Numbered from the stretch's first letter, positions 10,086 through 22,354 are shown. The stretch is DNA of 64,000 nt from Morinoia aosen (GCA_030386875.1 CM059576.1:19720058-19784057), one strand, 5' to 3'. Numbers and translations: made by a program. The notes: generated by a model not told the origin, from the sequence alone.

Positions 10086-11205
10086 AGTTTTATTTGTTTT
10101 ATTTGTTTTATTTGTTTTATTTGTTTTAATTGTTTTAATTGTTTTAATTGTTTTAAAGTTGTTTAAAATTGTTTAAAATTGTTTAAAATTGTTTAAAATT
10201 GTTTAAAATTGTTTAAAATTGTTTAAAATTGTTTAAAATTGTTTGAAATTGTTTAAAGTTGTTTAAAATTGTTTAAAATTGTTTAAAATTGTTTAAAATT
10301 GTTTAAAATTGTTTAAAATTGTTTAAAATTGTTTAAAATTGTTTAAAATTGTTTAAAATTGTTTAAAATTGTTTAAAATTGTTCAAAATTGTTCAAAATT
10401 GTTTAAAATTGTTTAAAATTGTTTAAAATTGTTTAAAATTGTTCAAAATTGTTCAAAATTGTTTACAATTGTTTAAAATTGTTTAAAATTGTTTAAAATT
10501 GTTTAAAATTGTTTATAATTGTTTAAAATTGTTTAAAATTGTTTAAAATTGTTTAAAATTGTTTAAAATTGTTTAAAATTGTTTAAAATTGTTTAAAATT
10601 GTTTAAAATTGTTTAAAATTGTTTAAAATTGTTGAAATTCTTTGAATTGTTCATAATTGTTTTAATTGTTTTAATTGTTTAAAATTGTTACTATTGTTGA
10701 GAATTTTTTAAAACGTTTAAAATTGTTGTTAATTGTTTAAAAGGCTTTAAAATGTTAAAAATTAATCAATTTTTTTTTAAATTGTTCAAAATTGTCTAAA
10801 ATGTTTAAAATTGTTTTAATTGTTTTAAAGTATTTAAAATGTTTAAAATTGTTCAATTTTTTTAACATTGTTTGAAATTCTTAAAATTGTTTAAAATTGT
10901 TTAAAATGTTTAAAATTGGATTAAACTGTTTCAAATTGTTTAAAATTGTTTAAATTGTTTAAATTGTTTAAAAAATTTTAAAATTGTTTAATTTGTTTAT
11001 ATATGTTTGAATTTTTTAAATGGAATACAATTGTTTAAAATGTTTAAATGTTTAAAATTGTATAAAATTGTTTAAATTCTTTAAATTGTTTAAATTGTTT
11101 AAAATGTTTAAATGGTTTACAATTGTTTGAAATGCTTAAAATTGTTTAAATTGTTTAAATGGTTTACAATTGTTTAAAATGCCTAAAATTGTTTAAATTG
11201 TTTAC
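10086..11205. repeat. 10-bp satellite array GTTTAAAATT and its decayed edge
   Basis: A few TTTTATTTGT units lead into about 50 near-perfect copies of the 10-bp unit GTTTAAAATT (about 10145-10630). The array then breaks down into diverged copies up to about 11205. All units in this block share the GTTTA core, consistent with one family evolving by unit shortening. Confidence 0.93.
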
Positions 11206-11575
11206 AGTAGAGTATTATGACATAACACGAAACAAAACATATAATACAAATTCACTGTCCAGAAAAATATTCTTCAAATGGTTTACAGCGAGCGCACCAA
11301 CAAACCAACGAACTAACAAACCCACATTCCTTTACAGTAGGCAGCCCGAGACCGGGCCCCTACATATGTACACATCAAGTACATGATATATTCATTCAAA
11401 TGAGCACAGTGCACGCGACAAAGTACACACAGCGACGCTCGACGCTAACAAGGCACGAAATAAAGAAATTAGAGCGCGTAATTTGCGCTATGGGAAACGA
11501 ACAAAATTGTGGCGTGAGAGCGGGTGTTGAATTGTTTATTGTGTTCCCTGGCGCCTTTATTGTTTCTGCATTGAT
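11206..11575. other. Spacer between satellites, no gene recognised
   Basis: Unique sequence between two tandem arrays. It has ACAAAC-type words and no recognisable protein. The long plus-strand open frame that begins here runs straight into the 20-bp array and is not supported as a gene. Confidence 0.5.
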
Positions 11576-11580
11576 GTGTA

Positions 11581-12632
11581 TACAGCTGTACGTACATGCC
11601 TACAGCTGCACGTACACGCCTACAACTGCACGTACACACTTACTGCTGCACGTACACGCTTACAGCTGCACGTACACGCCTATAACTGCACGTACACACT
11701 TAAAGCTGCACGTACACGCTCACAGCTGCACGTACACGCCTACAGCTGCACGTAAACGCTTACAGCTGCACGTACACGCCTACAGCTGCACGTACACGCC
11801 TACAGCTGCACGTACATGCCTACAGCTGCACGTACACGCCTACAGCTGCACGTACATGCCTACAGCTGCACGTACACGCCTACAGCTGCACGTACACGCC
11901 TACAACTGCACGTACATGCCTACAGCTGCACGTACACGCCTACAGCTGCACGTACACGCCTACAGCTGCACGTACACGTCTACAACTGCACGTACATGCC
12001 TACAGCTGCACGTACATGCCTACAGCTGCACGTACACGCCTACAACTGCACGTACACACTTACAGCTGCACGTACACGCTTACAGCTGCACGTACACGCC
12101 TACAACTGCACGTACACACTTACAGCTGCACGTACATGCCTACAGCTGCACGTACACGCCTACAGCTGCACGTACATGCCTACAGCTGCACGTACACGCC
12201 TACAACTGCACGTACACACTTACAGCTGCACGTACACGCTTACAGCTGCACGTACACGCCTACAACTGCACGTACACACTTACAGCTGCACGTACATGCC
12301 TACAGCTGCACGTACACGCCTACAGCGGCACGTACATGCCTACAGCTGCACGTACATGCCTACAGCTGCACGTACACGCCTACAGCTGCACGTACACGCC
12401 TACAGCTGCACGTTCATGCCTACAGCTGCACGTATACGCCTACAGCTGCACGTACACGCCTACAACTGCACGTACATGCCTACAGCTGCACGTACACGCC
12501 TACAGCTGCACGTACATGCCTACAGCTGCACGTACACACTTACAGCTGCACGTACACGCCTACAGCTGCACGTACACACTTACAGCTGCACGTACACGCT
12601 TACAGCTGCACGTACACGCCTACAGCTGCACG
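11581..12632. repeat. 20-bp minisatellite
   Basis: About 52 exactly in-register copies of TACAGCTGCACGTACACGCC. Variants at the end of the unit are ACGCC, ATGCC and ACACT, plus CAACTG for CAGCTG. The segment 12021-12140 recurs without change at 12181-12300, so eight units (160 bp) were duplicated as a block. Since the unit length is not a multiple of three and contains no stop, all three plus frames stay open. The resulting long frames (up to 424 codons) encode the same cycling peptide and are artefacts of the repeat. Confidence 0.95.
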
Positions 12633-12639
12633 TACCACT

Positions 12640-13337
12640 ATGACTACAAATTTCTTATCTTCATTTTTCAGTGAAATTCCGCAGCTGACAAAATTATTGT
12701 GCTAAAATTAATGAATGAAAAAATTCAATAAAGATAAAATTTTCAAAAATTTCTAAAAGAATAAAATAGAATGCATGAGTAGAATTTCTGACATTCACTT
12801 CACCGAGAATCACAAGCCGGCTCTGGAGTGTAGGGTGCGTGGGTGAGTGGATGGACCAAATTATCGTAATTAGAAAATTTGAAAGCTGCTCTTTTAAATG
12901 ACACCTATTTCTGCCTTCTAGCTCTAATACTTTACGAACTACGGCATTTACAAATCGGCCTGTATATAAAATGTACGTAGATATATCTGAATAATTAACT
13001 ACATACTTATATCCATACATTTGATGTACTAAATATACACACAGATGCTAAATAAACAAAGCTAAATCTAATTAAGCACATAAATACTAAATATACTTAC
13101 TATATGTATTATATGTATGCCAAGGATGTACACATATACTAAATATACAAACATATATATACTAAATATATATACATGCAAAGTATACACATATATACTG
13201 AATATACGAACAAACACATGCACCATTACACACCAAGCACTTTATTTTGCAGGCCTGACGAGTTGCTGACGTCATCGGTGGCTGAGCTGACGGCGTACGC
13301 TGACGTCAGCGTTAGCAGGGCAGCGAACACCCGCATC
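12640..13337. other. AT-rich spacer with degenerate ACTAAATATAC words
   Basis: From about 13020 to 13210 there is a degenerate short repeat of ACTAAATATA(C). At 13250 a TTATTTTGCAG looks like a splice acceptor. It is followed by about 85 bp of GC-richer sequence with two TGACGTCA words, one inside the 16-bp palindrome ACGCTGACGTCAGCGT, and this runs into the 15-bp minisatellite. Whether this is an exon is unclear. Confidence 0.5.
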
Positions 13338-13837
13338 CTGACCCTGGTGGTGCTGACACTGGTGGTGCTGACACTGGTGGTGCTGACACTGGCAGTGCTG
13401 ACACTGGTGGTGCTGACACTGGTGGTGCTGACACTGGTGGTGCTGACACTGGTGGTGCTGACACTGGTGGTGCTGACACTGGTGGTGCTGACACTGGTGG
13501 TGCTGACACTGGTGGTGCTGACACTGGTGGTTGTGATACTGGCAGTGCTGACACTGGTGGTGGTGATACTGGCAGTGCTGACACTGGTGGTGCTGACACT
13601 GGTGGTGCTGACACTGGTGGTGGTGACACTGGTGGTGGTGACACTGGTGGTGGTGACACTGGTGGTGGTGATACTGGTGGTGGTGATACTGGCAGTGCTG
13701 ACACTGATGGTGCTGACACTGGTGGTGGTGATACTGGTAGTGCTGACACTGGTAATGCTGACACTGGTGGTGCTGACCCTGGTGGTGCTGACCCTGGTGG
13801 TGGTGATACTGGTGGTGGTGATACTGGTGGTGGTGAT
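13338..13837. repeat. 15-bp G-rich minisatellite, left part
   Basis: About 33 copies of a 15-bp unit, CTGACACTGGTGGTG, with variants GGTGATACTGGTGGT and GGCAGTG. The unit is a multiple of three and lacks stops on five of six frames, so long frames appear on both strands (LTLVV-type on plus, PPVSA-type on minus). These are mirror products of the repeat. GGTGGTG runs could form two-tier G-quadruplexes on the plus strand. Confidence 0.93.
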
Positions 13838-14630
13838 TGTGAGGGGTTCTGAAGGTACCAGGGTGCTGAAGTCCAGCCTCCTAGCCTTGCAAAGGCACCC
13901 ACCCCCCCCACGTAAGAATTCGGGACCTGCACTCACCCGGCGACACGGGTAGCGAGACCCCGGAAGGGTACCGATCGGTTCGAGTACCTCCGAAATACAA
14001 GGAAAGGATACCCGGATGGAAAAGGAAAGGTCGGTCGAACACGAGACTTAAAGTATATTAGTACACTAAAACGGCAACTCGGGGACGAACAAGTGGCCGA
14101 GGTAGCCGAACACCTAACCTATCCTATCCTTAGATCCTAAAGTAGAGGCGCTGGTCGTACTAGGCTCTAGACTACGGCGAAGCCCAACTCCAAGCGTGAC
14201 GCCGGAGGGCTGGGAAGAGTCAACAAGGGGTCGAGAGGCCAGGTCACAAGCGAAGACCTCTCCCCACGTAGATCCTCTCCATTGCCTTAGAATGGTTTAG
14301 AGAGGCGAGAGAATTCCCATAGGGTACGTCCTTCTCCACCATAGCCTGAAGGGCACAAACAGTACATACGACTACTACATGGAATAGCGGATACGTTCAA
14401 ACAAAGATATGTACAAAACCAATATGGACAAGTAGGATGATAGTCATAGGCGCCATAATAATCCTAATCCAGCTCTTACAAACCTGTCACACACGAGGGC
14501 GTGACCTGTTAACGACAACACAACTAGATCTAGCGGCCTCGACAATAGGTCCGTCCGATCGGCTGATGCGCTTCTTCTACAACGTCGTCCGTCCAGGAGG
14601 CAGGTCTGTCACGGTGGCCATGCCTGGACA
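13838..14630. mobile_element. Solo-LTR-like insertion inside the minisatellite
   Basis: A 793-bp block of unrelated, moderately GC-rich sequence interrupts the 15-bp array. It starts TGTGAGGGG and ends CCTGGACA, the TG...CA form of LTRs with TGT/ACA inverted tips. It is flanked by the 5-bp direct repeat GTGAT (13833-13837 and 14631-14635). No coding region, primer-binding site or second LTR is present. This is the expected footprint of an LTR retroelement reduced to one LTR by recombination. The parent family is unknown. One caveat is that GTGAT is part of the array unit, so the duplication alone is weak evidence. Confidence 0.75.
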
Positions 14631-16612
14631 GTGATACTCGTGGTGGTGACACTGGTGGTGCTGACACTGGTGGTGCTGACACTGGTGGTGGTGATACTGG
14701 CAGTGCTGACACTGGTGGTGCTGACACTGGTGGTGGTGATACTGGTAGTGCTGACACTGGTAATGCTGACACTGGTGGTGCTGACACTGGTGGTGGTGAT
14801 ACTGGCAGTGCTGACACTGGTGGTGCTGACACTGGTGGTGGTGATACTGGCAGTGCTGACACTGGTGGTGCTGACACTGGTGGTGGTGACATAGGTGGTG
14901 GTGATACTGGCAGTGCTGACACTGGTGGTGCTGACACTGGTGGTGCTGACACTGGTGGTGGTGATACTGGCAGTGCTGACACTGGTGGTGCTGACACTGG
15001 TGGTGGTGATACTGGTAGTGCTGACACTGGTAATGCTGACACTGGTGGTGCTGACCCTGGTGGTGGTGATACTGGTGGTGGTGATACTCGTGGTGGTGAC
15101 ACTGGTGGTGGTGACACTGGTGGTGCTGACACTGGTGGTGGTGATACTGGTAGTGCTGACACTGGTAATGCTGACACTGGTGGTGCTGACCCTGGTGGTG
15201 GTGATACTGGCAGTGCTGACACTGGTGGTGCTGACACTGGTAATGCTGACCCTGGTGGTGCTGACACTGGTGGTGGTGATACTGGCAGTGCTGACACTGG
15301 TGGTGCTGACACTGGTGGTGCTGACCCTGGTGGTGCTGACACTGGTGGTGCTGACACTGGTGGTGCTGACACTGGTGGTGATACTGACAGTGCTGACACT
15401 GGTGGTGCTGACACTGGTGGTGATACTGGCAGTGCTGACACTGGTGGTGCTGACACTGGTGGTGCTGACACTGGTGGGGGTGACACTGGTGGTGGTGATA
15501 CTGGCAGTGCTGACACTGGTGGTGCTGACACTGGTGGTGGTGATACTGGTAGTGCTGACACTGGTAATGCTGACACTGGTGGTGCTGACCCTGGTGGTGG
15601 TGATACTGGTGGTGGTGATACTCGTGGTGGTGACACTGGGGGTGCTGACACTGGTGGGGGTGATACTGGCAGTGCTGACACTGGTGGTGCTGACACTGGT
15701 GGTGGTGATACTGGTAGTGCTGACACTGGTAATGCTGACACTGGTGGTGCTGACCCTGGTGGTGGTGATACTGACAGTGCTGACACTGGTGGTGCTGACA
15801 CTGGTAATGCTGACACTGGTGGTGCTGACCCTGGTGGTTGTGATACTGGTGGTGGTGATACTCGTGGTTGTGACACTGGTGGTGGTGACACTGGTGGTGA
15901 TGACACTGGTGGTGGTGACACTGGTGGTGGTGATACTGGTGGTGGTGATAATGGTAGTGCTGACACTGGTAATGCTGACACTGGTAGTGCTGACCCTGGT
16001 GGTGGTGATAATGGCAGTGCTGACACTGGTGGTGCTGACACTGGTAATGCTGACACTGGTGGTGCTGACCCTGGTGGTTGTGATACTGGTGGTGGTGATA
16101 CTCGTGGTTGTGACACTGGTGGTGGTGACACTGGTGGTGGTGACACTGGTGGTGGTGACACTGGTGGTGGTGACACTGGTGGTGGTGATACTGGTGGTGG
16201 TGACACTGGTGGTGGTGACACTGGTAATGCTGACACTGGTGGTGCTGACACTGGTAATGCTGACACTGGTGGTGCTGACCCTGGTGGTTGTGATACTGGT
16301 GGTGGTGATACTCGTGGTTGTGACACTGGTGGTGGTGACACTGGTGGTGGTGACACTGGTGGTGGTGACACTGGTGGTGGTGACACTGGTGGTGGTGATA
16401 CTCGTGGTTGTGACACTGGTGGTGGTGACACTGGTGGTGGTGACACTGGTGGTGGTGATACTCGTGGTGGTGACACTGGTGGTGGTGACACTGGTGGTGG
16501 TGATACTCGTGGTGCTGACACTGGTGGTGGTGACCCTGGTGGTGGTGACCCTGGTGGTGGTGATACTGGTGGTGGTGACACTGGTGGTGGTGACACTGGT
16601 GGTGACACAGGT
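14631..16612. repeat. 15-bp G-rich minisatellite, right part
   Basis: About 130 copies of the same unit as 13338-13837, with higher-order patterns. The variants GGTAATGCTGACACT, GGTGATACTCGTGGT and GGTTGTGATACTGGT recur in fixed order, particularly in 15560-16330. The 692-codon minus frame and the 576-codon plus frame are both simply the repeat. The minus frame ends inside the LTR insert, which argues against it being a native gene. Confidence 0.95.
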
Positions 16613-16904
16613 GTGTACTAACTAAAGCTACATTAAATATTCAGAACTGAAATAGTGATAGATAATCAGGTAGTTAGAGAGAGCTTTTCACAAAAAATGG
16701 TTGTAAAAATTAATCATATTTTAAATAATGATCTCTAATATATCGGTACGCTGGTACCATCTTTCATATTCTACGTGCATTTTGACTTCCTGGAATTAGG
16801 TGAGGTAAAATTAAGCTCTCTGTTATTCCATAGGCCAAAGTGAATGTTGGAAAATTTCGTGGCACAAAGAGACAGAGCAGTGCGAGCCCAGTGTTTCTTC
16901 CGGT

Positions 16905-17130
16905 TGGGAAAAGGAAGAAGTAGTGAAGGATTAATGTATGCAAAATCAAAGAGGTAGTGAAGGATTAATGTAAGCAAAATTGGAAAGGTAGTAAAGGATT
17001 AATGTAGGTAAGATTGTGGAGGTAGTCTAGGATTAATGTAGGTAAAATTGGAGGGGTAGAGAAAGGTTAATGTAGGCAAAATTGGAGGGGTAGAGAAAGA
17101 TTAATGTAGGCAAAATTGGAGAGGTAATGA
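16905..17130. repeat. ~36-bp tandem repeat
   Basis: About six diverged copies of a unit resembling GGATTAATGTAGGCAAAATT followed by GGAGAGGTAGTGAAA. The small minus-strand open frames nearby overlap this repeat and are not supported as genes. Confidence 0.85.
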
Positions 17131-17483
17131 AAGATAAATATCGTTCATAATTAGTTTAGAAATGTAGAATGATACAATTTTTATTAGGTCGCATTTTCTT
17201 CGTTGAATCAAATTTGGCAAGATAAATTCATTCCAATTGAGTATTATGACCTAAATTCTACCCTGATTTCTTCATTATTACAAATGTTACACAAATTATT
17301 CCAGCGGATACAAATGTAGAAGAGAGAAGACCTACTGCTGGGGAGGTACTACAGCGTCTGCCACGAAGGGCGCGCCGATCTCACTAAAGGGCGCCGCAGA
17401 TACGCTGGCTCAAATGAACCGATCTTCGGAATCAATCCATGCGTCTTGACAGCCACGCATTTAGCGCATTAACCTAACGCTGC

Positions 17484-17722
17484 GTGACCCACCGGTGGTG
17501 CATAGAGGGGATTTTCACACTTTGACTGCGGCGAATAAAACTGAAGTTTATTATTCAATCGTAATTGAAAGTCAACTGTAGTAAGACATTTTTAAAATAC
17601 CAAACATGAACTTGATCATGAATTCATTTAGCTATGATTAAGTATTTATGGAAATTGAGTTTGCGACCACTGGTCGGTCAGCAGCGTTGTGAAAATCCCG
17701 CCGTGTCCCTCCGGTGGGTCAC
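17484..17722 (+). mobile_element. MITE family M1, complete copy
   Basis: A 239-bp element with terminal inverted repeats GTGACCCACCGGTGG... and ...CTCCGGTGGGTCAC, and a second inner inverted pair GGGATTTTCACA / TGTGAAAATCCC. The interior is AT-rich and non-coding. Fragments of the same family lie at 1285-1440 (same strand) and 29600-29770 (opposite strand). The autonomous partner is unknown and the target duplication is unclear. Confidence 0.85.
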
Positions 17723-19707
17723 GTCACGGTATAAGTGTAAATATCGCTGCTGTATACAAACTCAATTTTTATGAATACCTGAGAGTAGTGTGGGCACAGT
17801 TCACTCTGCTTACCTTATAAATTATGCAAACGAATATTATCTCATGAAATTTAGCTTTATCGACTAATTTTTGATACATTTTATGACCAGAAAATACCTA
17901 CAAAATCATTCAACTCATTTTCAGAGACAAATATCAATTTTCTCAATCTAATCAACAGACGTTCCTTAATAAATAAATATTTCTATTTATTTTGTGTTAT
18001 AAAAGTATTTAAAGCCAACGCAAGTTATTTAGGAACAGTTACATCGAAGTAAGAAGAACCGTGACGGGCTTCAGGGTAAAATATTTAGCAGCAAAAAATG
18101 ATTATCTCGGAAAGCGACAATTTGCCGTCGGCCCTCTCCAATCATTACCCAACGAAGCTTCAATTACCTCAGGCAAGCCAATCATTTTCACGCACCGAAC
18201 ACGCTTTCTTTACCTGGATTAAAACGAATAAATTTTTTTCTTGACGCCCAACTAAAATGATCTGGTCGTCCTAAGATACCTGAAAGCTGAAGGTTTTTTA
18301 AATCCTTCATGGAGTGAGCTAATGAAAGAGTTGCATCAGTTGCATTGGAGTCAAGTTCAGAGCAGTAGACGGTCAACACACTCGTCAAGGCTTCACACAG
18401 AAGTCAGTATTGTACGATGCGATACCCTGTGTAAGTAACAACTAAGGATGAATGTTAAGTTGTTAAAAAACAATGTTTTGAACATTTCATGTTTAAAAAT
18501 TTTTTGGAAATAAACTGTTTTCATTCCTTTTTTTTCGTTTAAACCTTTTCTACCGACGGTAACTCCAAGGCCAAGGTGGTTATTGTCTGCCTTTTAGAAG
18601 AACTAACAACCGTTGAAAGTAATTTAATTGTTAGGAAATTATTTAAATGTATATAAAATATAATAAGACAAATTGCGCGCACTCATGAGAATATATTTTT
18701 AGAAAACGTAGTAGCCTTACACGTGCACTTTGCAATTAGTTTTGATAAATTCAAGTCACATTGTCCGTATAACACATGTAATACCTTTTTCATTTAACTT
18801 AAACTGATTTTTTCAGACGTTCATTTGTTTACTGACATCTTTGAATAAAACGTAATATACAATGTTCACTATAAATAGTTTAGTTCTTAACTATGACTGC
18901 TTAACGAGATAAATGTTCATAATTCGCAATTATGGACATTAATCTTGTAAAACATTTTTCCGTTAAACATTCTTTTTACAGAAGCCTAATATCTGTTAAA
19001 TAAAGCACTATAGTTTAAGTAGGAAAGACCCACGCTGGGACAATTTCATATATATTGTAGGGTGTTGATAGCTTTCATCCCTGAAATCATTCCTGAAAAC
19101 TTCTTCCTGAACTATTGGAGTTTTCGTAGACAAAGGGTTGATTCACTGGAGATTCCTGTGTAATTTTAAACCTTTACACTCTTCAACGTGAGCAACATCA
19201 AGGGTCTTTCAACTGTCATACATCGAAAGAAAATCTAGAATGTATTGAAAATGTAGAAAGTCATACAATATGGAAGATTTTTTAGGTTTCGATAAAAATC
19301 TTGGTTCCCAGGCCGCACTCTGCAGTCAGTGACCACGAGACGGTTGCGGCAAACTATCACACCATATTCGTGCTGTTTGGAGCACGGTTTTTGCCAGGTT
19401 TTGAAGCTGTCTTATAAAGTCAGTGGCTGCAGCTATTTTTTGTATTTTTATAGGAGTGTTACTGGAAGTGATTTTGATTTGTCCCTTTCTTTTTATTGTT
19501 TTAGTCACTATTGAATAAATTTTCACTTGTGCTACTGTTAGATTGGGTTGAAATTGTGTTGTGAAGTTAAGTAATATTTTTCAAACGTGTGGTAGTGATT
19601 CAGGAGATCAGGAGTTCATTCGATCAACTCCAGTGCAGACGTCCTGAGGAAGGGTATCAGTATCTAAACATCAAACTAATAACGATTGGGTAAACAGACC
19701 GGCAAAT
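17723..19707. other. No recognisable gene
   Basis: Intergenic-looking sequence of ordinary composition. The last few hundred bases may be the 5' leader of the gag-protease remnant that begins at 19708. I could not identify an LTR or primer-binding site in it. Confidence 0.4.
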
Positions 19708-21687
19708 ATGCCTGAAACTCTCGTAACCAGCGCGGCTGGAGCGAGTGCTGTGACCACAGTGACGACTAGTACCCCGAGTGTCAAAACAACTGTAAGCAGC
19801 GCGTTCAATAGAGAATTAACTGCGGCAATGCATAGATCAAGTACTATTTTGTCAAATTCTGAATTACTGCTTTTCAGGAGCCGTAAGCGAATGGAGGACC
19901 CCAAATTCTGTGAGAGCAAATCATTTCGAACCCACATATCAAATCTAAAAGCGTATCTGACTAAGAAAGAACTGTTAGTACGTTTGGCACACAAACAGCT
20001 TGGGGATTTCAAATCCATCATAAATAAATTAGTAAATAATGATTTACACTACTCATTCAATGAAATAGTAAAAATATTAGATGACGTCGATATTTCTAAA
20101 AGCGAGAAATCTGTACACGCACCAGCGTGTGACCTAAACCAACTGTGTTTCATAGGAAATGAGTATCTCGCGGCGCAATCAGTAACTGCTTTCGCTAAAA
20201 TTAAGAAACTGTCCGAGCATTTATTGATCAGCTCTGACGTTGCATTCCAGAGGCACCCATTTGTTAACGCAAGTACGAATCAAGACGAATTGAAGAGGTT
20301 TGCAGGTGACTTAAACAACTTGAGTCTAGCTATCACGGTGCTAGCAACACTTCCTGACGAAAATTTTTCAAAAATTTTTTGAAAACCCCTCAGTATCTCA
20401 AAAGAGCTATTAGCTCGCATGGTTGCGAGAGTCCGTATCTATCGGGATAGTAAACCTATAATTACAGTGAACCCTTATCATGGCCGAAAACTTATCTCGT
20501 TAACGTTTCGAACGAGACAGAAAGTGACCTGCAGGCACCCCTCGACAAGAGTGAGGTTTTTATGCCTCTGAATACAATAACCGCAGTTATCAGGGGCGCC
20601 GAATCTTCAGACCATGATTTAGAAACGCTAGACCTCCTAGAACCAGAGGATATATTGGCGACCGAGCCATAGGCTTCCTTGAATGTCATGCAGTCCGAGC
20701 AGATGACTCCAGACAATTTTCTAACAATTTTGGAAACAAAACAAAAAGGTCTGTCTTCTGTAGCCTGTGCAACAATGCAGGACATGTAAATGCCCCTTGT
20801 CGCTTACTGTAACTCGATCTGTGCAAACCCAACCGAACTAGTGGTCCCTGCTATATGTGTGGGCATGAATGGCATTTTGTTCGTGACTCAAAGCTTCAGG
20901 AGACGATAGTCGAGAGTATCAGAGATTCAAACGTAACAAAAACAGAGGCGGTAATAGCCGCGGTCGACCTGACGTACATTATGCAGAGAGTCCCGAGAAA
21001 GGAAACGATGATTTTTTACAATAGGTAATGTAGATAGTGGTGTGTCTGCTGCTTGTAAGAAGTGCTTTTCGACCTTGCCCAAAGGTACGCCGAATACCTT
21101 TTCAAAACCCAACGTTGTGGCACTGGATTCTCCAACGTTGTGGCACTAGAGAATCCAGATACCTCGACTGAGTCGACAAAGCACGAATCTGTAGATCCAT
21201 TATTTCAATGCAAAAACAAATTCGCTCTTTTAAGAGAACAGGAATTGACCGAAAATGGACCACCAGTACAATCAGCACGATAATGACGAATTATGAAGTG
21301 AAGGAACCAGTTCATCTGAGAAAAGAATATGGTAATTTTGTCTCAATCAGGAAATCACAGAAACCGACATTTATTTTAAAAAGTAACGATCAGTTATTAA
21401 GTGCTCTAACTGATTGCGGCAGCGATAACTGCCTCATTAGTTACCGTAAAATCACGTGCCTTAATGAAGAATTGAAACCGAATAATTTGAGCATTAGGGG
21501 TATTAATTCTAAGAGTAATGTTACGAGTGAAGTCGACCTAACAATTACGTTACCCAAACAGAAGGTATTAAATACAAGTGCTTTGAAAATTAAAGACGGT
21601 CAGTTTAATTACAACTTAATTCTAGGAAGAGATGCGCTGAATAATGCAGTAATTGATTCCAAGAAAGGACACGTCAGTTTGGAATGA
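19708..21687 (+). pseudogene. Decayed retroelement gag and protease
   Basis: Remnant of an LTR retrotransposon capsid and protease region. An open gag-like segment of 224 codons starts at 19708 (MPETLVTSAAG...). It is followed by stops and frame changes to about 21040. Two zinc knuckles are visible in other frames: CSLCNNAGHVNAPC, a perfect C-x2-C-x4-H-x4-C, at about 20770; and CYMCGHEWHFVRDS at about 20850, where the last cysteine has become serine. A 159-codon segment at 21208-21687 is a retropepsin-like aspartic protease. It has the active-site LTDCGSDNCLIS (D-x-G type) near residue 69 and the C-terminal signature LILGRDAL. No reverse transcriptase or integrase follows. Known families with gag, knuckles and protease in this order include Ty3/gypsy and BEL/Pao. 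Assignment between them is not possible here. Confidence 0.7.
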
Positions 21688-21689
21688 GT

Positions 21690-22354
21690 AAAAGTAAAGA
21701 AAAAGAGTCTTACATTGGTAGCACTGGGCTCCAATTATAATTTGTGAGGTGTGCACAACACAGGTGAGTCTCCTCTCGTACGGGCAATAATTTGACCAAG
21801 CCATCTAACTCATTTATAAGAGAACATTGTTTGCATAACGACCATTTCCTTAAAAACATGAATTTTAAAATTTTGGAATCAACATACGACCGATGGCAGC
21901 CGTGACGAATCGTCCCTTTTTCAATAGTGCGGAACACTCGATGAATGGAAGATATCGGATTACATAACGACATAAACAGCTTAATGGATGGAATCGTAGG
22001 CCTGGTACCTCCAAGCTCCTGATTTTTAAGACGGTCTGAACTGAGCAGCCTTCCAAACAACACGTGTGCTACAGTGATCAGCGTTTTGTGAGAAAAAAAT
22101 TGTTTTTGCCAGTTCGAAAATTTTTGTGACATACTAGTATCTAGACATCAAACAACGTTATTGCAAGTTATTGCATCAAAGTTATTGTAAGAAACTTTGA
22201 GAGTTTAAAGGACCAGCAGCTGCACATAGAGTTATAGTAGTGTGCTACTATTTTGAATCCTTATTATTGTTAGTTGCGTCTTGTTTGTTAGTAGTTGCGT
22301 TCTGTATACTCTGGAAAGTGACATCCACGTGCGACCTGTTACGCGTAATAGCGA
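21690..22354. other. No confident gene; possible retroelement tail
   Basis: Weak coding-like stretches with stops follow the protease, and a 140-codon minus-strand frame lacks any motif. The phrase AGTATCTA(A/G)ACATCAAAC appears at about 19659 and again at about 22136. This could be a relic of repeated retroelement termini, but the surrounding sequence does not match. Confidence 0.35.

Noticed and set aside
11400..12705. Long plus-strand frames (up to 424 codons) over the 20-bp array
   Set aside because: The unit is 20 bp with no stops, so all frames stay open and encode the same cycling peptide. There is no splice or homology support.
14530..16625. A 692-codon minus frame (PPVSA-type) and a 576-codon plus frame (LTLVV-type) as mucin-like or membrane proteins
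   Set aside because: Both come from a 15-bp minisatellite lacking stops, exist on opposite strands of the same DNA, and the minus frame ends in an inserted LTR.
21710..22132. A 140-codon minus-strand frame beside the protease remnant
   Set aside because: No recognisable motif; it lies in probable retroelement tail sequence, so it is likely a chance frame.
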